Of a DNA stretch of 64,000 bases, positions 1-11,500 are shown piece after piece. The stretch is taken from NCBI GenBank assembly GCA_947462335.1, contig OX381709.1, forward strand, positions 40,852,904-40,916,903. The letters are read 5' to 3'. The notes below the pieces were generated by a model. That model saw only the letters and a program-made list of their open reading frames with translations. It did no database searches and was not told where the DNA came from. Each line of letters opens with the position of its first letter. The first letter of the stretch is position 1. A program made the position numbers and the translations under genes. Source of the stretch: Harmothoe impar (taxonomy: Eukaryota; Annelida; Polychaeta; Phyllodocida; Polynoidae).

Positions 1-540
1 CTGAAAGGAAATAGCTGCCCTATCTACCTGAACTATAACGGTTTGTAGGCCTCAGTATGGGGTAGACTATCACAGTATAGATATGGATGTGTATTATAAT
101 GGGAAGTGTTTGAGGGGGTATCAGATTATCCCTCCACAATACTGTTTGATCCAGGATGTCAGACATAGGAGATCATCAATCTGGGTCGAGAAGGCTATAC
201 TTCATACATAGGATAAAGGCAGTGAATATAAGCAATACTTTCCACAGAGTATCGGCTAGACTCTGAGAGAATAATATTAGAATTTTCATTTTATTTTATA
301 GAGCTGCATGTCTAGAGTTAGAAATAATAGTATTATACCTAAACGCGTAAAGAACTATAGTTTTAATTATACACGTAATATTTCAGAAACATGACACTTT
401 TTGTATAAAGATTAATCAGAGGCAACTATATCAGCATTGCCTGCCGAATCACCATCTCCTATAGTCAAAGATGAGCTGCCCAGGGTTCTAGCCAAAGAAG
501 AGCGTGTTCCCCACATGGAACATGATATCCATTTACACCG

Positions 541-774
541 AGTAAAATAGGAAAGTGGGTGGACTTGGCTCCATAGTTTTTCCAAACTCCATTGTTCCTC
601 CAGTGTGCCAGCGACAGTGCCATCTGGTATAGAGAAAGTTAACTACAAATTGCCTGGAGTAAAATAGTAAAGTGGGTGGACGTGGCTTCATTGCTCCTCC
701 AAACTCCATTGTTCCTCCAGTGTGCCAACGACAGTGTCATCTGGTGTAGAGAAAGTTAACTACAAATTTCCTGG
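541..774. repeat. Two-copy tandem duplication, 117-bp unit
   Basis: The segment beginning AGTAAAATAG at 541 is repeated from 658 with few changes (shared CTCCATTGTTCCTCCAGTGT). It runs into a G-tract at about 773-786. Confidence 0.85.
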
Positions 775-958
775 GGGGGGGGGGGGTAATCTATTTTCTC
801 ATAGCACGATGTTACGATAAGTTTAAGGGGGGCCGGCTGAAATTGTCATGCTAATCGTGAACTCTGTCACGCCCTCGAATTGAAAAAAACAACAATGCAC
901 AATTTAAAAGAATATATTTAAGATTATTACAGTGGTGGCATTTCTCCAGTAAGGACAG

Positions 959-1052
959 TCACTCCCTGGCCCATTCGAAATACCTGTCCATGTTAAATTC
1001 CAGATTCTCTCCCCTGGGATTTAACTTTTTTGACCACATTCTCAGTTGCCTC
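959..1052 (-). CDS. Possible orphan C-terminal exon
   Basis: After acceptor GTGTCACTCTAG, 30 codons run to TGA, including NPRGENLEFNMDRYFEWARE. The composition looks protein-like and the tail is rich in aromatic residues, but it is short, no family was recognised and no partner exon was found. It could belong to a gene mostly outside the window. Confidence 0.25.
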
Positions 1053-1528
1053 CTAGAGTGACACATATATTATGTACATCAGAATGTTAAATATATCGAC
1101 AAGCGTCAATCAGGTCTGAGCTGAGAAAATTCAGTCCTATCATGAATAAATCCAAGTGAACCTTCTTATCCTAATCTCTCAGAATGTCCTATTTTCGAAT
1201 ATGTTACTGCACACGTATAGGTGGAAACCTGAATATTCTATATTGTCCAATGCAAAACTAGAAACAACAACACAAAATTAATTAGACAAACAAGGCAAGA
1301 ATATATATATATATATCTTTTGTGTCCAGGTTTAAATTGCAGCTATGATAAACTGCAAGTACATTCTGTCAAGTATATGGAGAATCCATGTAATATATTA
1401 GAGCGCTTATCGTAAAAAATAGAGATTACGGTGGGAAAATGTACATGTAAATCTATCAATTTTACTCTGAATATCCGGAATCCAGTAAAGTTTATTTCCG
1501 ACAAAGGAATGTCTTAGATGTTTAGTTT

Positions 1529-1702
1529 TATCACACCACCAGGCGACAGTCAGGCTCACGGGGAGACTTTCCTCGAGATTCTTCTCTTTTAGAGACTTCT
1601 ATTAGTCTTGATATGACAATTATATCACAAGTGACTGGACTCATCTCAGCATCAACATTCAATGCCAAATATGGATAGAACGTGGTTAATAATGAGGTTA
1701 CT
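1529..1702 (-). CDS. Possible orphan C-terminal exon ending in a hydrophobic PDZ-like tail
   Basis: A stop-free stretch of about 57 codons after CTCACAATAG, containing VDAEMSPVTCDIIVISRLIE and ending PREPDCRLVV, then TGA. The end fits a class II PDZ ligand pattern. An open frame of this length can arise by chance, and it might instead be an alternative tail for the minus-strand channel gene. Confidence 0.2.
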
Positions 1703-1853
1703 TTCTATTGTGAGTCACAGTAATGAAGTTCTAATGATGTAAACATCTATTTCGTAGTGATAGGAAATATACATGGCCACACTGCTGTAAATGATCTTTG
1801 GTAGACCGACTTCTAAAGTCCCTATACACTTGTGTTACATTAGGACAATTACA

Positions 1854-4427
1854 GTGGCCCAAGAGGGTCAAAAGGGAATTTGGAAAACGAAAAGTGATTT
1901 TGAAAAAAAAAAAACTTTCAAAGAAAAAAATTCAGTTCAAATGCAAAACAAAATGTCAAAAGTGATTTTCATTTCAGAAATGGGTATTGTCTGTCTGTCT
2001 TTTCAGACAGAACAGCTTGTGACAGGTATCTTTTAGCATTAGGCACAGTTTCCTCTGATTTCCCTATACCTAGAGAGTCAGAGATATAGGGCTGTATTGG
2101 GTTCATTAGGATGTGACTAGGTCACAGTAAATGGAGTATTCTAATCTCAGACATAGTCTGGAACTGGTCTGTATTATATCTACTGATTTCCTAACATGCA
2201 TAATTAATGTGATGAACAGAACAACTCTATAAAGCAACATCTAAGGTAGGGGACAAGATGGCTGCCATGTAAGGGTGACCAACTAGTTGTTTACCCAGCA
2301 CAGGAAGGGCCGCTCCGGCCGCTACAGTGACATGACATATGGCAAGCCAATTTAGAAATTTAAAACGACAGAAAATAGGGTACATTAGCAGGCCATGGTT
2401 ATCCCGACTTTCCAGCAATACAAGGGGAGTGTAAATGTTATATATGTTGCAAATATTATGTTGGGAAAGTCCACAAAGATCGATTTGTGCACAACTATAA
2501 TAGTTTGTGTCAGATAATTGACTTGTATACTGCTATCTAGACCATTTAACCTTCTAGGTATATGGGAGTTGGCATGTATGACAGCCATGTATTTGGTGAG
2601 ATATATTGAATTACTTCCCAAATTCCTACCTATCAATAATAAGGTACTGTATTTGACATGATAAGAGCCCTCCCCCTAATAAGTGCCCCCCATTTCTCAG
2701 AATTTCCTCAGACATATTTAATGTGTTCCTCCGATTTTGTTGGGAGATATAAGCCTCGGTTATATATGTATTAACAGTGATATAAATACCTCCAGGTATT
2801 AATTACGACGCATTTACTGCCAGGGCGGGAACTAGTACCCCTTGGGGGACCCAGGTGTCTGTCAGTCCCTGGCAACCCCTACTTCCGGTCGGGGCGTCTC
2901 CTTAGCTACCCTGATGACCTATATCACTTTGCTTTTGTTGTTCAATAAATAGCAAGGGGTCTTTTTAGGTCCCCCAGCCAAATGTACCAATTTATAACTA
3001 TAATCATATGTGTTGTCTTGTCTATTACTTAACGTATATGATTATCATATTACGCAGTCTACAATTAATACTATAGGCCACTGAGGTTGACCACTAATCT
3101 TTATATGACAGTCATGGGGGGCGATTATTAGAATGTATATTTGAGGCAGATTTTTCCACTTAGAATATACCCAACGCAATTGTGTAGCAATGCAATTGTG
3201 TAGCAATCTCATATTAAATCCATATTAAATTGTGTTTGCTGAACAAAAAACGGCTTGTGATACCTGGTATTTAACTCGTCTGTGAACAGGGCCACGGCCT
3301 CTGGTCTTATGTAATCACGTAATGGTACAGAAATAGCACTAACGAAGTGGAGGATGTCCACGTGTCCTAACTAGGTCAGTCACCCGCCTGTTGACATTCC
3401 CACTGTAGACTTGCATATTCTTTTCGACCTGCTCTTCTAATCTAATAAAGGTTGGTAGAAGTGGTAAATGTAATGCTTGTAATAAACATCATAACTATGT
3501 TAATACACGTCTGGTACAAATGCTATTGGACATGCAAATGTGTGATAGTTCTCCTGGGTGTGCAGACAAATGTTCTAAGCATAATCTCTCTTAATAAGCT
3601 TAGCATAATCTTACTTTATACCCTTAAACCCGCAGTTCTTACTGCACACCCAGTAACAGTCAGAGTGCAGTCGGGACAGGTACTCAGCTCAATATATAGG
3701 GGCGCTGGGCCTTTAAGGTTGGGTTTGGTTAAGGTTAGGGTTATGCATAGGGAAAAAGTGTTTTAAGATTATGGGTAAATCTCACCACTCGCACTTAACC
3801 ACATAGTAAACTAGAACAGTACTAGAACTGTGAGTGGGATACGCTCAGTTTGTCTGCACACCCAGGAGAGCTAGACCTGCACATGTACATGTATCACCAA
3901 TAAACTGACATTTGCAAGTCTAGGTTTGAGTACAAGAAGTTCCCCCATCCTCCGTTGACCAACCGTCCTACACAACCTTCCTGGGGTAACTACAACTAGT
4001 TGGTCACCCTTACATGGCAGCCATCTTGTCCCCTACCTTAGATGTTGCTTTATAGAGTTGTTCTGTTCATCACATTAATTATGCATGTTAGGAAATCAGT
4101 AGATATAATACAGACCAGTTCCAGACCATGTCTGAGATTAGAATGCTCCATTTACTGTGACCTAGTCACAGCCTAATGAACCTAATACATCCCTATATCT
4201 CTGACTCTCTAGATAGGGAATTCAGAGGAAACTGTGGCTTATGCTAAAAGATACCTGTCACAAGCTGTTCTGTCTGAAAAGACAGACAGACAGTACCCAT
4301 TTCTGAAATGAAAATCACTTTTGACATTTTGTTTTGCATTTTGACTCTATTTTTTTCTTTGAACAATGGATTTTTTTTCCAAATCACTTTTCATTTCCCA
4401 AATTCCATTTTGACCCTCTTGGGCCAC
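1854..4427. mobile_element. Foldback-type element with 436-bp inverted arms
   Basis: The left arm 1854-2290 and right arm 3992-4427 are reverse complements at roughly 95 percent by eye; both contain ACAAGATGGCTGCCATGTAA or its complement. The 1.7-kb centre has no recognisable transposase. Short open frames in the arms are not genes. Confidence 0.8.
3551..3870. mobile_element. Nested MITE-like element with 20-bp inverted ends
   Basis: CTCCTGGGTGTGCAGACAAA on the left and its exact complement on the right, about 320 bp in all. It lies inside the centre of the 1854-4427 foldback structure. No coding capacity. Confidence 0.65.
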
Positions 4428-5296
4428 GGTAGTACATTGTACCATATTGGGCATGGAATCATATTGACCATGGAACTAGGCTTAGGAGGATAAAATAACT
4501 GAATTACATGTACACAAAATGATATTGCGAAAGTGATATTCAAAAATGATGGTGATTGTCTGTACAACATTTTAGTTAAAATGACTGGTTCACTGGGACA
4601 TGCTGCACTTTCACTGTAATATAAATTACAGTCACCATTATGTTGTACAACAATTCTCATCTGACAATACCAACAACAACGATCTGTGCAGACTATATTC
4701 TTCCTCTGTTCAAAAAGAGTCGTATTCTTCATAACACGATATAGCAACAGACAATGCTCAACAAATCTCAAATATAGGCAAACCTCTAGAGACCATTGCA
4801 GTCCACACCAATACACGTAGATTCAATTAATGGACAGTTTATTTGTTTTAAACACTACAGTGGAATAGTTTTGGCGTTTGTCCACACGGCAGGCTGCCTT
4901 CCTTCTTTGGATACAATATTTAGATATCAATCAAATGGCAGTATAACTATGTACAAGGAAAAATGAATGGATTCTGGAGTCAACGCAAGTATTGTACATG
5001 AATAACAGTCCCACAAAGTTTAGTACCAGCAATTAATAATAAAGAATAACATACATTGATGAACAGTTGCAATGATGACTGTGATACAATAGACAAGTTA
5101 GCTAAGGAACAATAAACAAGCTTGCTAGGGAACACAGTACTTGAGATCATCTCATGAATTTGAGTTATGCACAGGTGCAAATCAACAGAAATGGATAATG
5201 ATGATGATGATGGATGATGATGCCAAAATAAAGATATCACAGTTATTCATTATGAGCATAATCATATGCATATTTACAGTATATTCAGTCAACAGT
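4428..5296. other. 3' flank of the Kv gene
   Basis: No gene recognised. AATAAA on the minus strand at 4838-4843 is a possible polyadenylation signal for the channel transcript, weakly supported. The minus frame 4391-4816 has no recognisable domain and overlaps the foldback arm. Confidence 0.4.
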
Positions 5297-5503
5297 TCAG
5301 TCTTTATTAACAAAGGCAATATCTTCACTCTCTTTGGCGTCGATATTGGATTTTTTGTGAATTTTCCACTTTGAAGCTACTTTGGACTTTAGCCTTTCCT
5401 CCCTCTTCATCTTCAGTTTAAACTCTTGTCTTTTCTTTTCCGCACTTCTCTTGTCATCGGCAGTATGCATCTCTTTTATCAGCTGGTCTGACTTAATTTG
5501 TAT
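5297..5503 (-). CDS. Kv channel terminal exon: lysine-rich helical tail
   Basis: 68 codons plus TGA after acceptor TCTCTTCCAG, phase 0. The peptide is rich in K, R and E, with spaced L, I and M, and looks like a coiled coil or charged single helix (IQIKSDQLIKEMH then KREERLKSKVASKWK). It ends in FVNKD. Assignment to the channel rests on matching phases and on continuity of the helix with the micro-exon. It could in principle be the last exon of another minus-strand gene. Confidence 0.6.
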   Translation of the reverse strand: MQIKSDQLIKEMHTADDKRSAEKKRQEFKLKMKREERLKSKVASKWKIHKKSNIDAKESEDIAFVNKD

Positions 5504-8500
5504 CTGGAAGAGAAATCACACCAATGTGTTACATCTATATAAGGCATTGCGCACAAACTTTGTGAATGTGAATATAGTAATGTAATAAAAGCAGATCTAT
5601 ATAAAGGAATGACAGTGAAGGGAGCCATTGGTGATTACAACACATTAGATGTGAAATTTACTACTCTGCATACATGCATAGTTCACCCAGGGTTTTCAGT
5701 TACAATATATATATAGGAAAGCATAAAGTTATTATAGAAAACATCATAGTTACAAGAGAAAGCATCAGACTTGTAATATCAAGCACAACCATAGCAATAT
5801 ATGATAAAACGTTTGCTTGAGGCAATAGTAAAGGTGCAGGGAAACTTACAGAAAGGTGTGTGAGAACACTGAGTAGATGTAAAGTGACACAGAGAGCAGC
5901 TCAGTAGTACAAGGAGCTACTGCTCACCTCTTGCTGCAATATGGCGTCCTACAAAGGCAAAGAAGGATAAAGGAGTTAATTGCTGCGCGATGATTCGCCT
6001 GGTCAGAATTAAGACATGATTCAAAACAGGACACCTGTTGGGGATTGCAATTAACGACGTGGTCATTAGTCACAGACTGCATGTCCATCGTTCCCCGACG
6101 TCAGCCGCCAGTCAATCAATACACATTTGGGTCATGGACATGCATGCTCACCAAATTGCAGTGCAGCACCAATGAGCTACTCTATAGCCCAAAATCCACG
6201 GCGGCAGGAACCTGCGTTAAAACGGTATCGCTACTCTGCCGCACCTTTTCACAGCGTTACAGGGACGAAATCAATGCTACAGAGTAGCGATACTGTTTTA
6301 ACGCAGGTTCCTGCCGCCGTGGATTTTGGGCGTATGCCCTGTGCTTGAAATAATTGTGTTTCTCAGGGCGTCGCAACCGGGGGGGGGAGGGACAGGTCTC
6401 CCCCACTTTTGACTAACCCCAAAAAAGGTCAAAACAAAAAGGTCAGATAAAAAGGGGCCAAAATCGGTCAAAATCCATACGTAGGGAGTGGTCACCTTAT
6501 TTTTTAAGCTCTTAATAAACAAAAATGAAGTGAACGATTCAATGCCCACTCCCCTGTTGTTAAAATATGAGTACTTCCTGAGTGGTACGTCTAGACAATC
6601 AGACCTTCTTTAATTGTTGGTCAGCACCTGTATTTAATCACCCTCAACAATATACTTACTATATCCAAGTCGTCAACAGGCGTAATACTATTTAGTCGTT
6701 TGGGCATTCTCCCATGATGTGTCCTCTGGGTTGGTTCATCACTGGGTGCTACTTTCCTATCCGGAGGCTGTGCTTCTGTTATATTCAGATCGTTCACCAC
6801 TACACTGTCTGGCTGACTGGCGTTGGATACCATCGACACTGACGTGCGGGTCGACGTGCACCCAGTGGACGTGGAAGCAGTAAAACTTTCCCGTGCGCTT
6901 CTCCCGTTGTGCATGTGTGGTGTTTTTAATGTATTCTTCCGCCGTTTTCTCTGCGGCAGTTTAATACGAGTCTGTGCATGTGAGTAGTAGAGGGAGAAGT
7001 TGTTCACCACGATGGGGACTGTAAAGGCTATAACCAGAACCCCACTGATGACACAAGCGCACCCCACAATGTAACCCCCATAGTCCACCGGGTACTTGTC
7101 CCCATACCCCACAGTGGTCATCGTCACTATAGCCCACCAGATGGCGATGGGGATGTTTGGGAAGTTGTGTCTCTCCACATAGTGAATGATGCTGGCAAAC
7201 ATGAGTACCCCTGTCATTAAAAAGACAATCATCAGCAACAGTTCCTTGGTGCTCACTTTGATTGTATAGACGAGGATTTTGAAGGCGCTGTAATGCTTCA
7301 TCAGTTTGAAGATCCTCAGTATGCGCACCACCCTTAGCACCATGAAGGGTTTGATGGGGAAGGCTGCCGAGTTGACAGTGTTAAGGGACCCCAGAATGAT
7401 GGCCGTAAAGTGGGGTATGAGGCAAACCACGTCTATAACGTTCAGTGGGTCCCTCCAGAACCTCATCTTGTTTGGTGCAAAGCTAACTCTGTCAATGGAA
7501 AGAAAACACAGCCATGACCATGGGGAATGAAGTCGCAGCATTCTGTATAGGGTATGGACCTGTGTACATTGAAATATATACGTTGTAAATTGTTGTAAAC
7601 GGAGAACTCAACGTTCCTGTTGTACCACGTGAGTGGGTGCACTGCGCCGCGTGGGCGCTTTTAGTCACTTATGGATGTAAGTAGTATGTTGAAAAGGCGA
7701 ATATAAGCGGGTACATTCAATAAATACATTTCTACTCAGTGTTGATGTGCAATTAGACACCGGTGAAAGTGTAAGGATTGTCCTCATGATAAGTTACATG
7801 TAAACATATATTTGTTGTATTTTATTGATTTTCTACATCTTATTGGAAAATGATTGTGTTAAAAAAGCATCTCCTTGAATAGTAACTAGGCTTACCTAAC
7901 AATGACTTCGACCAGGAAGAATCCGGCACATATGTAATCCAGGATCTTCATTACTGGGTGGGTGGTAGGTGAGAATACGTCAGCAACTCGCGTCATGTTG
8001 CTGTCATTACAGCAACACGTCGCGGTGGCGCTACCTGTCGGCAGGTTGTCGTCCCCAGGAAGCAGGACGTTCATGGAGAGGCCCGACTTCTCATCCACCT
8101 GGAACAGTTTGTGTGTCTCCAGGACAAAGATGGTGATGGATAAGGCCACGAAGAACATGGACACCACGGCATACACCTGTGTGATGATAAAGAGAGTGTG
8201 TTTAGGGTTAATATAGTGCACATTCACAGATTTCTCATTATATTTTTTAATGGCAGGAATGTCATCCACTACAAGAATGCTTTTACAAACAGCCAATGTG
8301 AACAAAAGGGGATAGAGGCAGAACGCGCAAATATTGCATCACCTTCAAAATCAAGAGCGCAAATCAAGAGCAAGCAGACTTTTAGAATCAGACTCTAGGT
8401 CCACATCACAACTCAGACTTCGAGCACCATGTGACGCATGTTAGTAGAAAGCAATATGTCTGGGACCAACAACGTCTCTGAGGTCCGGTCACAATATGGG

Positions 8501-11500
8501 TAATAGGGTATACGGTATTGGTCATTTATGAAAATAATATTATATCACAACCAAGGTACATATTAGCATTATCAGTATAGTGGTTCAAATATTACATTAT
8601 AGCAGCAATTATAATTAGAAATTGGAGTCTGATTGCTAATTTATGGACATCACTATAAATCCTATAAAGTCTGTTCAAAAATTCGAACAGTTCCTATAGG
8701 CATAGGTATTATACTTAAAGCTTGACCGTCATGGTTGAAGTGAGGCCAAAAGCACTTTTGGATATAGTTCAATTTTCATTCACAAGAGGGCTCTTAAGGG
8801 CTAGGAGCTCAGCTCTTACAGGCACAAGATAGGGTGAATATGTTGTAGCTGGACAATGCTCATGGTCCCCTGTCCAAACACTGCTGCCCTCTGGTGGAAC
8901 CATTATTTTAGTCCTTGTATGGAAAATGCTGAACTTATTCCCTGACGGCCCAGCTTTAAGTAATTTGCATCATACATATATTTCATTATGTGCATGGTTC
9001 ATAACAGAATAACACGTGCTTGCACAATGCAAGAACACAAAGGAGAACCTTTCAGCCAGTCTATTTCATATCTCAAACCTTCTTTAACCCTGTGTGCTAT
9101 ATTTAATGGTAATGGAATAATCAGTGATTAGAGATATTAAGATTGTGGAATGTGTATTGATATCGCTACGTCGATCTAGCCCGCGATCTAGGTCTAGAAG
9201 CACAAAATAATGATCACTTTGAGAACCCCCAGAATTAGAGGGCATACAACGTAGTAAGTTGTAAGGTCCTCCATTTTATCCGTAGGAAAATAATGTCCCG
9301 CGGATACTTTGCTGTGATCCAGACACCAAACCACCCTGAGGCTGACTAATGGTAATTATAAAAGGACAAATTCAACAGAATTAATACTTACACAGGTTAG
9401 CCACACACATGTAGGTAGCCCCTCTCTAAACCGTTATTTATACATCCATGCCTATTTTATATAACTTTCCTGCATATGTGGGCGTGTATGTGAGGGTTCA
9501 GATGTTCAAAACGTCGATACTCTTTGTTGTATTATTTCTAATTGGGGACGCCCTATCTAATAACTCTGCGTTTGGGGTAGGGGTACATGAATACCCTACG
9601 TTAAAAGGTGAGTATGTGCGAATAATTGTACTTTTTCTGAGTGCTAAGCATATGGATAACTGTATGCTAATCATGTCCCTAAAATAAATAGTCGAATAAA
9701 AGAAGCAAAATCAAAACTACATTGTAAATAGTTAGGTTAGGTACACAGTAAAATCTATTGTATATCTATACTAGAATTTACCTTAGAATGGATTTACAAT
9801 AGAATCGACTGGTGACTTACAGTAGATTCTACTGTTTACCTACACCAGACTGTACCCCTACAGTAGAATCTACTGTAATGTACACCTACAAATATGGCGA
9901 CCAACCTTTTACAGTGTATTGGAATAGCATCTTACCTTGGCTCCCTTAGATGATGTGGGTTCCTCTAGAAACCGCCAGGCCTCACGAGCAAAGCGTTTCC
10001 AACTCGACTTCTCGTCTCCCCCATTGTCATCGACGAATGACGTAAAGTTGTCATCCAGATGTCGCAAAGCCTCGCGGTGCTCTGTGAACTTACTGTACTC
10101 TCCCCAACAGCAAGCTTCTATCTCCGATTCTTCAACTCCCCAGAAAGCCAACTCCTGACAGAACAATAAAAAGAAGGACAAGTTTAATATCAATCTTTCT
10201 CTTTTAATCTGCATCCTTGTTTAACAATTGTACCTTTAGATAGGGCCAAAAAAAAGAGACGCTGTGTTTGCATAGTCTGAATATCTAGGTAGGGTAGGTC
10301 AGATTTAAAAAAAAAGTTTTACTTTGGCCTGAAAAGTACCCAAAAATTGACTCATAAACTTCAGCGCTGACTCAACGACGATGGCGTCGACTCATTGACT
10401 ATCAAATCGACTCTGAAATAGCCCCAAAATAGTTTTAAAATATAACTACTTTTTTTTCAAAATTGGATAAAGATTTCTAGGGTCAGCCGATGGCCATGCA
10501 TAACTCGTTCTTCCAGGAACATAGTCGTGAATAATATGTACATGAATTACTTAGATGATATATCGATTCTGCATGGGATATATATACCCGGTATATATTA
10601 TATAATCTATTCCTGCGTGCTGTGTGATCCTCATTCACATCTATTCACATTGGTCCTGGTCGAAAGACTTTACTTGTAGGGGATTTATTGCCAAATAAAA
10701 ATTAATAAACTCAAACTCAAACGCATCATCCATTCAACATTTTGAAGGTGAGTACGTAAAGGGGAGATGTAGCTTGTTGTTATATATTCTGCATCTTATA
10801 TGTGGCATTGTGGATGTGTTGGCACAATTTGTAGTACAGTCCCTATATATCATAACGACATATTGCACCATCATTTTCCCTTTCATTGGCGATCATGGTT
10901 CTCTTTGGCACCTAGAGTGGTGCTTGGCATATGAAGGCCACAATACATGTATCAGGGTAATGGCCATTTAGCACCAACTCCCCTCATGCATTTCTGCAAT
11001 AAATTATGCATTCAATTCTTAGCGATGCAGTGACGCAGAACGGTTTCTATATAGATCAATGCAGAGTCTACACTGCAATGGTCATTTGCTACTGACGGAA
11101 AGTCTTTGAGGCACACTGGATTGACTCTCCAGGTGAAGAGAATACAATAACACCTCTTGTTATATATATGAGCACTTTCTACTTGGTAGACTGAAGCCAT
11201 TAATAAGTCAACAGCTTGGTGTTGTCCTCTGCCGCACCTGTCACAAGCCCATCAACAACCATAGTCGACATTTTAAACTTTAATTTTTGCTTTTCTCTGG
11301 CTCAAGTTAATCCATACTACAATTGTTTGCGGTTGTTCTTTATTCAACGGCGAGGGAATGTGAAACACAGTCTGGCATACGCCGCTGTCTGTTCATGTAT
11401 TAACAGGAGCTGAATACTACCCTGCATGAAGTAGGATGATGTAATTCCATGCGGATTCTTTTGTTGGAGACATCCCAGAACTATTTAAGGATTGCCTTAT

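Noticed and set aside
2227..2636. Open frames in the left foldback arm
   Set aside because: Repeat DNA; the frame is not kept in the right arm and no domain is seen.
4391..4816. 141-codon minus-strand open frame
   Set aside because: Starts in unique DNA and runs into the foldback arm; cysteine- and leucine-rich with no family and no splice context.
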